A stretch of DNA of 64,000 nucleotides from Bradyrhizobium nitroreducens (lineage in GTDB: Bacteria; Pseudomonadota; Alphaproteobacteria; Rhizobiales; Xanthobacteraceae), in assembly GCF_002776695.1 (NCBI RefSeq), contig NZ_LFJC01000003.1:7366902-7430901 (forward strand), read 5' to 3'. Of this stretch, positions 1 to 8,238 are shown piece after piece; within the stretch, counting starts at the first letter, position 1, and every line of letters begins with the position of its first letter. Both the position numbers and the translations under genes were made by a program. The notes under the pieces were generated by a model. It searched no databases. It saw only the letters and a program-made list of their open reading frames with translations, and was not told where the DNA came from.

Positions 1-461
1 GCAGCCGCCTCCTTCCGCCCCGGTCCCGCATGCACATGCACCTGCTTGGCATGCAACGCCTCGCCGCATTCCGAGCACACCATCACGGGATCGAACAGCT
101 TGCCGCAGGTCTTGTGCTCGTGCAGCAGCGGCCGGCCGCGCTCGTCGCCCATATGGGTGTCGCCCCAATGCACCATCGCCATGATGATCGGGTAGAGGTC
201 GAGGCCTTTTTGCGTGAGGATGTACTCGTAGCGCTTGGGCGCCTCGGAATAGGGGACGCGGCGCAGGATGCCGAAGCGCACCAGCTTCTTCAGCCGTTCC
301 GAGAGCAGGTGCCGCGTGATCTGCAGTGAGGACTGGAATCCCTCGAACCGGCGCACCCGCAGGAAACATTCGCGCAGGATCAGCAGCGTCCAGCGGTCGC
401 CGACCACAGCAATGGTGCGGGAGAGCGAGCACTGCTCTTCGTCCAACGTGTCCCACTTCAT
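1..461 (-). CDS. HxlR-family transcriptional regulator, 3' end cut by window edge
   Basis: Reading the minus strand from an ATG at 461 gives an open frame that runs off the window after about 153 codons. It contains the HxlR signature: an N-terminal Cys in EEQCSLSRT, followed by VVGDRWTLLILRE and a winged-helix segment (ITRHLLSERLKKLVRFGILRR). The C-terminal part has Cys-rich CSECGEAL after an earlier Cys, which could bind metal; this is a guess. HxlR proteins are dimeric DNA-binding regulators, often of redox or aldehyde-stress genes, and commonly control a divergent neighbour. Here the neighbour is the SDR gene starting at 627, and a palindrome lies between them. The family call is firm; the target and signal are inferred. 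Confidence 0.88.
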   Translation of the reverse strand, partial: MKWDTLDEEQCSLSRTIAVVGDRWTLLILRECFLRVRRFEGFQSSLQITRHLLSERLKKLVRFGILRRVPYSEAPKRYEYILTQKGLDLYPIIMAMVHWGDTHMGDERGRPLLHEHKTCGKLFDPVMVCSECGEALHAKQVHVHAGPGRKEAA

Positions 462-562
462 GATCGGTCTCCGGCTCGGGCCTGGTCAGTCAGAAAAAGG
501 AACTGACTTGAATGGTCGAGACAATTTCGAGATGAAGCTAGCATTTCGTCCGGAGGTTTGAC

Positions 563-579
563 AGTTCTATTTTAGAACT
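563..579. promoter_or_regulatory. Inverted repeat, candidate HxlR operator
   Basis: AGTTCTA-TTT-TAGAACT is a perfect 7-bp inverted repeat with a 3-bp spacer in the gap between the divergent HxlR gene and the SDR gene. Its AT-richness stands out from the surrounding GC-rich DNA. HxlR proteins bind short dyads in this position, so it is a candidate autoregulatory operator. Confidence 0.5.
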
Positions 580-626
580 ATAGCCTCCATCTCAATCACA
601 CAGCGCTCTCACCGGAGGAGGCGACC

Positions 627-1364
627 TTGCCCAAGCGAAACGCGACAGCCGCCGTGATCGGGGCCGGCGATTTCATCGGCTCCGAGATCGCCAAGAAGTT
701 TGCAGCCGAGGGGTTCACGGTCTTCGCCGGCCGCCGCAACGGCGACAAGCTGGCGCCGCTGGTCAAGGACATCGAGGCCGCCGGCGGCGAGATCCATGCC
801 CGTTCGCTCGATGCGCGCAAGGAGGAGGAGATCATCTCGTTCCTCAACGACGCCGACAAGCATGCCCCGCTCGAGGTCTGCATCTTCAACGTCGGCGCCA
901 ACGTCAATTTCCCTGTTCTCGACACCACCGAGCGCGTGTTCCGCAAGGTGTGGGAGATGGCCTGCTACTCCGGCTTCCTCGCGGGCCGGGAAGCGGCGCG
1001 GCTGATGCTGCCGCGTGGCGGCGGCAACATCTTCTTCACCGGCGCAACAGCGTCCTTGCGCGGCGGCAGCGGCTTTGCCGCTTTCGCCAGCGCCAAGTTC
1101 GGTTTGCGCGCGGTGGCGCAGGCGATGGCGCGCGAGCTCGGGCCGAAGCAAATTCATGTCGCCCATCTCATCATCGATTCCGGCGTCGACACCGAATGGG
1201 TGCGGCAGCGCCGGCTCGAGGCGCTCGGGCCGAATGCACTGGACAATCCCGATCTCCTGATGCCGCCGTCCTCGGTCGCGGATGCCTACTGGCAGCTCTA
1301 CCAGCAGCCCAGGAGCGCCTGGACCTTCGAAATGGAGATCCGTCCCTTCGGAGAGAAATGGTGA
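627..1364 (+). CDS. SDR-family oxidoreductase with non-canonical active site
   Basis: This 245-residue protein has an N-terminal Rossmann motif (VIGAGDFIGSEIA, residues 10-22) and the length of a classical short-chain dehydrogenase/reductase. The usual catalytic YxxxK is FASAK (residues 153-157), so the Tyr is Phe, and the Ser region reads FTGATAS. Homologues with the same FTGATAS...FxxxK pattern are, from memory, common, so this may be a subfamily trait rather than a mutation. The start is a TTG with GGAGGAG about 8 bases upstream. It is divergent from the HxlR gene and followed 63 bp later by a nitronate monooxygenase-like gene, so the two may share a promoter. The substrate is unknown. Confidence 0.85.
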   Translation: MPKRNATAAVIGAGDFIGSEIAKKFAAEGFTVFAGRRNGDKLAPLVKDIEAAGGEIHARSLDARKEEEIISFLNDADKHAPLEVCIFNVGANVNFPVLDTTERVFRKVWEMACYSGFLAGREAARLMLPRGGGNIFFTGATASLRGGSGFAAFASAKFGLRAVAQAMARELGPKQIHVAHLIIDSGVDTEWVRQRRLEALGPNALDNPDLLMPPSSVADAYWQLYQQPRSAWTFEMEIRPFGEKW

Positions 1365-1427
1365 CCGCGGCGCAGAAGTCCGGCTAGACTGAATCCAGCT
1401 CAAGCAAAATTCCGGGGAGGTATTTAA

Positions 1428-2429
1428 GTGAAGACCGCGATCACCGAACTGTTCGGCATCGAGCATCCCATCATCCAGGGCGGCATGCATTTCGTCGGCT
1501 TTGCGGAGCTTGCCGCTGCCGTCTCCAATGCCGGCGGGCTCGGCATCATCACGGGTCTGACGCAGAAGACGCCGGAGCTGCTCGCCAAGGAGATCGCGCG
1601 CTGCCGCGACATGACCGACAAGCCGTTCGGCGTGAACCTCACCTTCCTGCCGACCTTCGCGGCGCCGCCTTATCCCGAATACATCGCGGCCATCGTCGAA
1701 GGTGGCATCAAGGCGGTGGAGACCGCGGGCCGCAGCCCCGAGGCCTACATGCCGGCGCTGAAGGCCGCAGGCATCAAGGTCATCCACAAATGCACCTCGG
1801 TGCGCCACTCGCTGAAGGCCGAGCGCATCGGCTGCGACGCCGTCAGCGTCGACGGCTTCGAGTGTGGCGGCCATCCCGGCGAGGACGACATCCCCAACAT
1901 GATCCTGCTGCCGCGCGCGGCGGAGGAATTGAAGATCCCGTTCGTCGCCTCCGGCGGCATGGCCGACGGCCGCAGCCTGGTCGCGGCGCTGTCGCTGGGC
2001 GCGGCCGGCATGAACATGGGCACGCGCTTCATCGCCACCAAGGAAGCGCCTGTGCATCAGAACGTGAAGAACGCGCTGGTCGCGGCCACCGAGCTCGATA
2101 CCCGCCTGATCATGCGCTCCTTGCGCAACACCGAGCGCGTGCTGCGGAACGCCAATGTCGATCGCCTCATCGAGATCGAGCGCGAGAAGGGCGACAAGCT
2201 GAAGATCGACGACATCCACGACCAGGTGGCGGGCGTCTATCCCAGGATCATGCTGGAGGGCCAGATGGACGCCGGCGCCTGGAGCTGCGGCATGGTCGCC
2301 GGGCTGATCCACGACATCCCCTCCTGCAAGGAACTGATCGACCGGATCATGGCCGAGGCGGAGCAGATCATCCGCAGTCGCCTGATGGGGTTCCTGGATG
2401 GGACGGCGACGCCGCGAAAGGTCGCCTGA
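1428..2429 (+). CDS. Nitronate monooxygenase / NPD-type FMN oxidoreductase
   Basis: The 333-residue product is a TIM-barrel FMN enzyme of the 2-nitropropane dioxygenase family. Visible signatures are the N-terminal HPIIQGGM, the SNAGGLGIITG loop, the DGFECGGHPGED segment with the candidate catalytic His, and the phosphate-binding VASGGMADGRS and LGAAGMNMGTRF segments. Such enzymes oxidise alkyl nitronates or act as related flavin oxidases or reductases; exact substrates are rarely predictable. The GTG start has a good Shine-Dalgarno (GGGGAGGT) just upstream. It lies downstream of the SDR gene in the same direction. Confidence 0.87.
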   Translation: MKTAITELFGIEHPIIQGGMHFVGFAELAAAVSNAGGLGIITGLTQKTPELLAKEIARCRDMTDKPFGVNLTFLPTFAAPPYPEYIAAIVEGGIKAVETAGRSPEAYMPALKAAGIKVIHKCTSVRHSLKAERIGCDAVSVDGFECGGHPGEDDIPNMILLPRAAEELKIPFVASGGMADGRSLVAALSLGAAGMNMGTRFIATKEAPVHQNVKNALVAATELDTRLIMRSLRNTERVLRNANVDRLIEIEREKGDKLKIDDIHDQVAGVYPRIMLEGQMDAGAWSCGMVAGLIHDIPSCKELIDRIMAEAEQIIRSRLMGFLDGTATPRKVA

Positions 2430-2537
2430 CACCGCCAAACTTCTTAACCAACGCGGGAACTGACCGCTGGAATTGCGCGCGACGCCTCCTAAATAGGGAT
2501 AAAATAGTCCTTTCAAAATCAATTTCAGGAGGCGTCC

Positions 2538-2957
2538 GTGGTCCTGAAGAGCGTTCATTTTGCAGTTGCCGTTGCCCTCGTGCTCGCAGCGGGCGGCGTC
2601 GCGCGCGCTGACGACTACAAGCCAGACGAATATCTCGGTCTCGATCTCTCCAAGGCGGTACTGTCGCCGAAGCGGCTCGGGCCCGAGACGCAGTTCGCAC
2701 CCATCGCGCTCGAAGCGCGCGGCGGCAATGAGGCGCAGGCACGCGCGGAGCCGGTCGACGTGCCGAAGAAGGTTGCGGCCGAACGTGTTCGCGCGGCCGA
2801 GCCGAAGGTTGCGCATGCCAAGCCCGCCCAGCCGCGCGGGGTGGCCCGCACCAAGCTCGCGCATCGCCACGGCAATCCGCTGGACGCGCAGGCGATGGAC
2901 ACCCGTATCCAGACCTGGCCGTGCCGCAGCGGCGGCATCTGCAACTGGAAGCACTAG
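2538..2957 (+). CDS. Small exported protein of unknown function
   Basis: The 139-residue product begins with a clear Sec signal peptide (about residues 1-24, ending AGGVARADD). The rest is low-complexity, rich in Ala, Arg, Pro and Lys. The C-terminal end contains two Cys (PCRSGGICNWKH) that could form a disulfide in the periplasm. The start is GTG with AGGAGG upstream. I do not recognise a domain. Its conserved-looking C-terminus and good start signals argue that it is a real gene. Confidence 0.7.
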   Translation: MVLKSVHFAVAVALVLAAGGVARADDYKPDEYLGLDLSKAVLSPKRLGPETQFAPIALEARGGNEAQARAEPVDVPKKVAAERVRAAEPKVAHAKPAQPRGVARTKLAHRHGNPLDAQAMDTRIQTWPCRSGGICNWKH

Positions 2958-2965
2958 GTACTTCG

Positions 2966-3110
2966 CCTCTCCCCGCGTGCGGGGAGAGGCCGGAATCCGC
3001 GCGGAGCGTGGATTCCGGGTGAGGGGGACTCTCCGCGAGTCCAATGCTCACCGTCTCCGCGGAGAGTCCCCCTCACCCCAACCCTCTCCCCGCAAGCGGG
3101 GCGAGGGGGC
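2966..3110. repeat. Interspersed palindromic repeat cluster
   Basis: This intergenic block contains nested inverted repeats: CCTCTCCCCGC/GCGGGGAGAGG (2966-2989), a GGAATCC-type hairpin (about 2990-3018), and two arms GTGAGGGGGACTCTCCGCG and its reverse complement (3019-3037 and 3058-3076), closed by another CCCTCTCCCCGC hairpin. Related blocks occur near 5943 and 16648. It resembles the REP/RPE-like palindromes frequent between genes in Bradyrhizobiaceae. Confidence 0.75.
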
Positions 3111-3255
3111 AGACCTGCATCGCGGCTGCGCTATTCGCGCTTGATGCCCCGTCATCCCGACGTCGCAAAACCGTAGGCGCGGGGTCAAGAAACCGTCAGG
3201 TTAGCCGTCAAGCAGCGCAGGCACCTTCCGTCGCGATTCGACGAAGGTCTCCTGA

Positions 3256-4830
3256 ATGGCAATGCTCCGCGCTTCCAGCGCATGGACCCGGCGGCAATTC
3301 CTGGTCCGTTCGACTTCGAGCCTGGCATTTGCCTCGCTTGGCACGCTCGCAACCCCGTATCTCAGCCGCGCAGCAGATCGTCCGCAGGTCGCAGGCGGCA
3401 TCCAGTCCGGCGACATCTGCGACGGCTCCGCAATGGTCTGGGCACGCGCGGACCGTCCCGCGCGGATGCAGGTGGAATGCTCCACCGTCGAGAGCTTCAA
3501 GACCATCATCGCGTCGGCTTCGCACGACGCGCTGCCGGACGCCGATTTCACGGCGAAGCTGCAGCTGAACGACCTGCCGTCCGGGCAGGATATCTTCTAT
3601 CGCGTCCGCTTCGACGACATCGCAACCGGCCTTCGCGGCGAGAGTCGTGTCGGCCATTTTCGCACGGCGCCGGCCGTGGGCCGGTCGATTTCCTTCGTGT
3701 GGTCCGGTGATGTCGCGGGGCAGGGCTGGGGCATCGACGTCGCGCGCGGCGGCTATCGCAGCTATCGCACCATGCTCGACAACCGCCCGGACTTCTTCAT
3801 CCATTCCGGCGATCACATCTACGCCGACTGCACGATTCCCGCCGAGCAGAAGCTGGCGAACGGCGAGACCTGGCGCAACCTCGTGACCGAGGAAAAGTGC
3901 GAGGTCGCGCACACGCTGGCCCAGTTCCGCGGCAACTACAAATACAACCATCTCGACGAACATTTTCGCGCCTTCCATGCGGAGGTGCCGATGTTCGCGC
4001 AATGGGACGATCACGAGGTCAGCAACGACTGGTCACCGACCGGCACTTTCGACGACGCCGGCCATGAGGATGACGGCACCCCGCGCCTGGTCGCGCGCGC
4101 CCGCCGCGCCTTCTTCGACTTCATGCCGATCCGCGATATCGGCGCGCGGCAGGGCCGGGTCTATCGCAAGATCGCCTATGGTCCGCTCTTGGACGTCTTC
4201 ATGATCGACATGCGCAGCTATCGCGACGACAGCTGGAACAAGGGCGGCGACCATCGCGGCTGGATCCTCGGCGCCGAGCAGCTCGCCTGGCTGAAGCGCG
4301 AGCTCGCCGCCTCGCGCGCGACCTGGAAAGTGATTGCGGCTGACCTGCCGATCGGCCTGGTCAGCCTGGATGCCGTCGCGCTCGGCGACGGGCGGCCCGA
4401 CCGTCGCGAGCACGAGATCGCCGACCTGCTCAGCTCCATCAAGCGCTCAGGCGTGCGCAACGTCGTCTGGCTCACCGCCGACATGCACTACACCGCCGCG
4501 CATTATTACGATCCGAACCGGGCGCAATTTCAGGATTTCGAGCCGTTCTGGGAATTCGTCTCCGGCCCACTGCATGCCGGCAGCTGGGGCCCGGGCGAGC
4601 TCGACAATACGTTTGGTCCGGTCGCGATGTACCAGAACGGCTGCAGCGCGGCGCAGGGCGAGAATTTGGCGCCCTGCTTCGGATTGCAGTTCTTTGGCCG
4701 CGTCGACATCGACGGCGAAAGTGGCGTGATGACGGTGACCTTGAAGGACGTCGACAATCGCGACCTCTGGTCCGTCGACATCGTGCCGCAGCGGCAGACC
4801 CGTCCCGCTGTGGTCGCGCAGCATTCGTGA
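3256..4830 (+). CDS. phoD: PhoD-family alkaline phosphatase/phosphodiesterase, Tat-exported
   Basis: The 524-residue protein starts with a twin-arginine signal (TRRQFL at residues 11-16, then a hydrophobic stretch ending about residue 40), so it is exported folded. Metal-ligand segments of the PhoD metallophosphatase fold are visible: SGDHIYADC, AQWDDHEVSNDW and LTADMHYTAAHYYD. PhoD enzymes hydrolyse phosphate mono- and diesters using Ca and Fe. The length agrees with the family. No clear Pho-box was seen upstream, where a palindromic repeat cluster sits. The symbol reflects family membership, not a proven orthologue. Confidence 0.87.
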   Translation: MAMLRASSAWTRRQFLVRSTSSLAFASLGTLATPYLSRAADRPQVAGGIQSGDICDGSAMVWARADRPARMQVECSTVESFKTIIASASHDALPDADFTAKLQLNDLPSGQDIFYRVRFDDIATGLRGESRVGHFRTAPAVGRSISFVWSGDVAGQGWGIDVARGGYRSYRTMLDNRPDFFIHSGDHIYADCTIPAEQKLANGETWRNLVTEEKCEVAHTLAQFRGNYKYNHLDEHFRAFHAEVPMFAQWDDHEVSNDWSPTGTFDDAGHEDDGTPRLVARARRAFFDFMPIRDIGARQGRVYRKIAYGPLLDVFMIDMRSYRDDSWNKGGDHRGWILGAEQLAWLKRELAASRATWKVIAADLPIGLVSLDAVALGDGRPDRREHEIADLLSSIKRSGVRNVVWLTADMHYTAAHYYDPNRAQFQDFEPFWEFVSGPLHAGSWGPGELDNTFGPVAMYQNGCSAAQGENLAPCFGLQFFGRVDIDGESGVMTVTLKDVDNRDLWSVDIVPQRQTRPAVVAQHS

Positions 4831-4857
4831 GGGGGCGTACGACGCCTTGCCGCGTCG

Positions 4858-4942
4858 TCATGCCCGGGCTTGTCCCGGGCATCCACGTTCTTCGTGCCGC
4901 GGAGCAGGGCGTGGACGGCCGGGACAGGCCCGGCCATGACGG
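4858..4942. repeat. Interspersed palindromic repeat
   Basis: The segment starts GTCATGCCCGGGCTTGTC and ends with an imperfect reverse complement (GACAGGCCCGGCCATGAC), with ATCCACGTTCTT and GCGTGGACGG arms inside. A related arm pair lies at 14548-14606. It is an intergenic hairpin repeat with no coding sign. Confidence 0.65.
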
Positions 4943-5101
4943 CGGGATGCATCGCGCGCACCTAACCCGTTCTTGATTGGCCGCCTCCCGCCGCCCTCGC
5001 TATACTCGGCGCTCCCGCCACCTCTTTTCCATCACCGAAGAGTCTGTTCCCCGCGGCCCCGCCGCGCGACCGGCAGGATGCAATATGTCAGGAGCCTGTT
5101 C

Positions 5102-5920
5102 ATGGACAATCTGAAGACACAGGGCATCAGCATGCCCAAGCTCGGCCTCGGTACCTTCCGCATGCAGGGCGATGCCTGCCGCGCCGCGGTCGAGAGTGCG
5201 CTGTCGATCGGCTACCGCCACATCGACACGGCCGAGATGTACGCCAATGAGGAGCCGATCGGTTCAGCCATCGCCGCGTCCCGCCTGCCGCGGAACGAGC
5301 TGCACGTCACGACCAAGGTCTGGCACGAGAATCTCAATCGCGATGCGATTCGCCGCGCCTTCGACAACAGCCTCAACAAGCTCAGGCTCGACCACGTCGA
5401 CCTCTATCTCGTGCACTGGCCCTCGACATCGGCGAACTGGGGCGCGGTGTTCGAGACCTTGATGAAGCTGAAGGAAGAGGGCCGCACCCGCGCCATCGGC
5501 GTTGCGAACTTCACCACGGCGCTGCTCAAGATCGCGGTCGAGGACATCGGGGCGCCGATCGCCTGCAACCAGATCGAATATCATGCGATGCTCGATCAAT
5601 CGAAGGTGCTGGCTTATCTCAAGGCGAAATCGATCCCGCTCGTCGCGTATTGTCCGCTGGCGCAGGGGCGCGTTGCCTCGGATGCGGTGCTGGCCGAGAT
5701 CGGCGCCAGGCATGGTGCGACCGCTGCGCAAGTGGCGCTGAAATGGCTGCTCGACCAGGATGGCGTTGCCGCGATTCCGAAGGCCTCGCGCCGCGAGAGC
5801 CAGCAGGCCAATCTCGATGCGCTGAAGATCACGCTCGACGATGCCGACCGCCGGAAGATCGCCGCGCTGCCGAAGGATCGCCGCTGCGTCAATCCGGGCT
5901 TCGCGCCGGCGTGGGACTAG
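5102..5920 (+). CDS. Aldo/keto reductase (AKR5-like)
   Basis: The 272-residue enzyme carries the complete AKR tetrad: Asp42 and Tyr47 in IDTAEMY, Lys72 in TTKVW and His105 in LVHWP. The NADPH-binding end is present (IPKASRRESQQANL). It most resembles the 2,5-diketo-D-gluconate reductase/methylglyoxal reductase branch. I chose the ATG at 5102 because AGGAG lies 8 bases upstream and the AKR fold starts immediately; the frame is open further upstream but that part is not protein-like. No operon partner; the physiological substrate is unknown. Confidence 0.88.
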   Translation: MDNLKTQGISMPKLGLGTFRMQGDACRAAVESALSIGYRHIDTAEMYANEEPIGSAIAASRLPRNELHVTTKVWHENLNRDAIRRAFDNSLNKLRLDHVDLYLVHWPSTSANWGAVFETLMKLKEEGRTRAIGVANFTTALLKIAVEDIGAPIACNQIEYHAMLDQSKVLAYLKAKSIPLVAYCPLAQGRVASDAVLAEIGARHGATAAQVALKWLLDQDGVAAIPKASRRESQQANLDALKITLDDADRRKIAALPKDRRCVNPGFAPAWD

Positions 5921-5942
5921 CGGGCCAAGGCAACCGCTGTTG

Positions 5943-6092
5943 CCCCTCTCCCCTTGCGGGAGAGGGTGGCTCGCCGCGATAGCGGCGAGACGGGTGAGGG
6001 GTTCTATCCGCGTGCGGATCTCTTGCGTGAGAGTCTGCTGAAGCAACCCCTCATCCGGCGCTTCGCGCCACCTTCTCCCACAAGGGGAGAAG
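5943..6092. repeat. Interspersed palindromic repeat cluster
   Basis: The block begins CCCCTCTCCCCTTGCGGGAGAGGG, includes CTCGCCGCGATAGCGGCGAG, and closes with CTTCTCCCACAAGGGGAGAAG. The arms CGGGTGAGGGGTT and AACCCCTCATCCGG face each other. It belongs to the same broad class as the block at 2966. Confidence 0.7.
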
Positions 6093-6107
6093 GAAGAAAA
6101 CCAAAGA

Positions 6108-6131
6108 AAATGGCCCCGTGAGGGGCCATTT
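6108..6131 (-). terminator. Rho-independent terminator of the small exported gene at 6148
   Basis: AAATGGCCCC-GTGA-GGGGCCATTT is a perfect 10-bp stem with a 4-base loop. On the minus strand it is followed by TTTTCTTT and lies 17 bases past the stop codon at 6148. Confidence 0.8.
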
Positions 6132-6147
6132 CCATATGCGTTGTCAG

Positions 6148-6375
6148 TTAGTCCCAGTGGCGATGGCTGCGCTTGATCACCACAACCCGGTCGCGATGGT
6201 GGCCGCGATGCCAGCCGTAGTCGCGATGCCCACGGAATTCGGCGCGGGCGCCGTACGGGCCGTGATGATGGTGATAGCCGCCGTGCTTGATCACCACGGT
6301 TTCCGCGCTCGCCAGCGTCGGCGCCGCGATCACGAGCGCACCCAGGGCCGCAACCACATAACCAAGCTTCTTCAT
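6148..6375 (-). CDS. Small histidine-rich exported protein
   Basis: The 75-residue product has a Sec signal peptide (MKKLGYVVAALGALVIAAP..., cleavage near TLASAET) and a mature part dominated by His, Gly, Arg and Tyr (GGYHHHHGP, WHRGHHRD, RSHRHWD). His-rich periplasmic peptides often bind metals, but nothing here proves it. The ATG at 6375 is chosen because GGAGGAGG lies just upstream; longer upstream starts lack support. A strong terminator follows, so it is probably a single-gene transcript. Confidence 0.78.
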   Translation of the reverse strand: MKKLGYVVAALGALVIAAPTLASAETVVIKHGGYHHHHGPYGARAEFRGHRDYGWHRGHHRDRVVVIKRSHRHWD

Positions 6376-6471
6376 GATGTCCTCCTCCAACTCGAATGCA
6401 CATTTAAACCGCGCATTCATGCGAACGTTCCGCAAGGATCACAGGAGAATTCTGAACAGCTGTTCAGCTGG

Positions 6472-6924
6472 TTAATCGCAGCGCTGTTGTGTCGGCGTCG
6501 GCGCGCCCGTCGCGACATACTTGCCGTCCTTGATCGTGTACTCGCCGCGCTCGCTGCGATTGTAGATCGCGCGCAAGCTGCCGTCCTTCGCCAGTTGCAG
6601 CCCGAACTCGCGGGTCTGATGCAGCGACGGAAAATACACCATCACATTGAGCAGGCGCTCGGCGCTCACCGTGGCGGACACGACCTCGTTCTCGTCCTTG
6701 GCGTCGCCGAAATTGCGTCGGTACATCACCCGACCGTCCTTCCGGATTTCGTAAGTGAGGAGCGCCCCCTTGTCGCGGTCGGGCCGGGCCGCGCAGTCGA
6801 CCGCCCATGAGCCGAGCAGGCCCCATTGCTCGACCGTCGCAGCCAGCGTCTCGGCACCGGCCCTGGGGCAGATCGCCGCCCACAGTATCGCAGCCGCGAT
6901 CCAGCGGCCCAAACCACGTGTCAT
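6472..6924 (-). CDS. Exported protein of unknown function
   Basis: Starting at the ATG at 6924 the product has 150 residues with a signal peptide (hydrophobic IAAAILWAAICPRAGAE). The mature part contains a WGLLGSWAVDC segment and looks like a small beta-rich periplasmic domain (YEIRKDGRVMYRRNF, GEYTIKDGKYVATG). Two Cys, one early and one next to the C-terminus, could pair. I do not recognise a named family. The frame is open up to 6984, but the downstream start best fits a signal sequence. Confidence 0.65.
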   Translation of the reverse strand: MTRGLGRWIAAAILWAAICPRAGAETLAATVEQWGLLGSWAVDCAARPDRDKGALLTYEIRKDGRVMYRRNFGDAKDENEVVSATVSAERLLNVMVYFPSLHQTREFGLQLAKDGSLRAIYNRSERGEYTIKDGKYVATGAPTPTQQRCD

Positions 6925-7081
6925 GTCCCTAAAGAACCCCGCCTCGAAGAATTCCAATGTAGCATCCCGCCCGCATCCGTCCATGGTCGCCCCCGATCGC
7001 TCGCGAATTTGATCCGCGTCAATGAGGGCGGTCCTTTCCGGGGTAGGATGGCGTTTCCCGAAAGCGAACCTGGATAGAGCA

Positions 7082-7354
7082 ATGCTGAATCAAGTCATGG
7101 ATTTTGCGGGCGAAGTGCTGCCGGGGAGCTGCGCCGTGCCGCCGTATTCCGAGACCGAGTTTCTGAGCGAGCTGGGTGATCGCCTGCGGTCCTCGCGCAT
7201 GCGTTGCGACCTGTCGCGCCGCGAGCTGGCCCGCCGTTCCGGGATTTCCGAGCGCTATATCGCCCAGATCGAGGCCGGCAAGGGCAACGTCTCGATCGTG
7301 CTTCTGCTGAGGTTGGCCTCCGCAATCCACGGCAGCCAGCCCCAGGCGGCCTGA
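7082..7354 (+). CDS. Short XRE-family HTH protein, probable truncated BoxR-like regulator
   Basis: The 90-residue protein contains a complete Cro/C1-type helix-turn-helix (LGDRLRSSRMRCDLSRRELA then SGISERYIAQIEAGKGNVSI). This wording closely matches the N-terminal DNA-binding part of BoxR-type regulators of benzoyl-CoA/box pathways, which normally continue into a shikimate-kinase-like ligand domain of about 170 residues. Here a stop comes about six residues after the HTH, so the sensor domain is missing. It sits 18 bp before an extradiol dioxygenase gene and could regulate it, or be a remnant. The start (7082 versus 7022) is uncertain. Confidence 0.65.
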   Translation: MLNQVMDFAGEVLPGSCAVPPYSETEFLSELGDRLRSSRMRCDLSRRELARRSGISERYIAQIEAGKGNVSIVLLLRLASAIHGSQPQAA

Positions 7355-7372
7355 CGCTTCGAGGTGACCGTC

Positions 7373-8227
7373 ATGGGGCAGCTCGTCCTCGCCGCCAAGG
7401 TCACCCACGTTCCATCACTGATGCTGTCGGAGCTATCAGGTAGCCCGTTACGCGATGCGCGCGCGCCGGCAGTCAGCTCCCTGCGGGAGCTCGGCCGGCG
7501 GGCGAGAGAGCGCGGCGTCACCTGCTTCGTGGTGTTCGACACCCACTGGCTCTCCAATTTCGGCTACCACATCAACGCGAATGCGCGGCATCGCGGCTCG
7601 TTTACGAGCCACGAGGCGCCGCAGATGATCCAGGATCTGCGCTACGACCTGCCGGGTGACACGCGCCTCGCCGAAGCCATCGCTGCCCGGGCCGGGGACG
7701 CCGGCCTGAACGTGATCGCCCATCAGGTGGCCAGCCTCGGGCTCGAATACGGCACGATCGTGCCGATGCACTACATGAATCCGGACGGTTTCGCGAAGGT
7801 CGTCTCGGTCGCCTCGCCGCTGTTCACCTCGTTCGAGGAGAGCCGGCTTCTCGGTGAGGCAACCCGCCGGGCGATCGACGAATCCGGTGAGCGGGTCGCG
7901 ATCCTCGCCAGCGGTTCGCTCTCACATCGGCTCTGGCCGAACAAGAAGCTCGGCCCCGAGGCCTGGACGTCGGTCGCCAGCGAGTTCAACCGCCAGGTCG
8001 ATCTGCGCGTGCTCGAGCTGTGGCAGAGCCGCCGCTACCGCGAATTTCTCGACATGCTTCCGGACTACGCCACCAAGTGCAACGGCGAAGGCGGCATGGC
8101 CGACACCATCATGCTGTTCGCCGCGCTCGGCTGGTACGACTACCGGGGTGCCGCCGAGCAGCTCTGTGATTACTTTCCGTCGTCCGGGAGCGGCCAGGTC
8201 AACGTGGAGTTTCACGTCGAGGCGTGA
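7373..8227 (+). CDS. hpaD: Homoprotocatechuate 2,3-dioxygenase (LigB-type extradiol dioxygenase)
   Basis: The 284-residue product aligns by eye along its whole length with the HpaD class III ring-cleavage dioxygenase: N-terminal GQLVLAAKVTHVPS (candidate Fe ligand His12), VVFDTHW (His58), LEYGTIVPMHYMN, ILASGSLSHR, MLPDYA and the C-terminal FPSSGSGQVN. These enzymes use Fe(II) or Mn(II) to cleave 3,4-dihydroxyphenylacetate in 4-hydroxyphenylacetate degradation. No other hpa genes lie nearby, so its role here is uncertain; it may act on a related catechol. The ATG at 7373 follows GAGGTG and matches the family N-terminus. Confidence 0.85.
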   Translation: MGQLVLAAKVTHVPSLMLSELSGSPLRDARAPAVSSLRELGRRARERGVTCFVVFDTHWLSNFGYHINANARHRGSFTSHEAPQMIQDLRYDLPGDTRLAEAIAARAGDAGLNVIAHQVASLGLEYGTIVPMHYMNPDGFAKVVSVASPLFTSFEESRLLGEATRRAIDESGERVAILASGSLSHRLWPNKKLGPEAWTSVASEFNRQVDLRVLELWQSRRYREFLDMLPDYATKCNGEGGMADTIMLFAALGWYDYRGAAEQLCDYFPSSGSGQVNVEFHVEA

Positions 8228-8238
8228 GGCAAGTGGCC

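Noticed and set aside
609..3044. Open minus-strand frame of about 800 codons opposite the SDR and NMO genes
   Set aside because: It lies opposite clear genes in GC-rich DNA, where long antisense frames arise from codon bias, and its translation is Arg/Asp/His-rich without domains.
2966..6092. CRISPR array
   Set aside because: The repeated hairpins are single intergenic elements without regular spacers, and no cas gene is in view.
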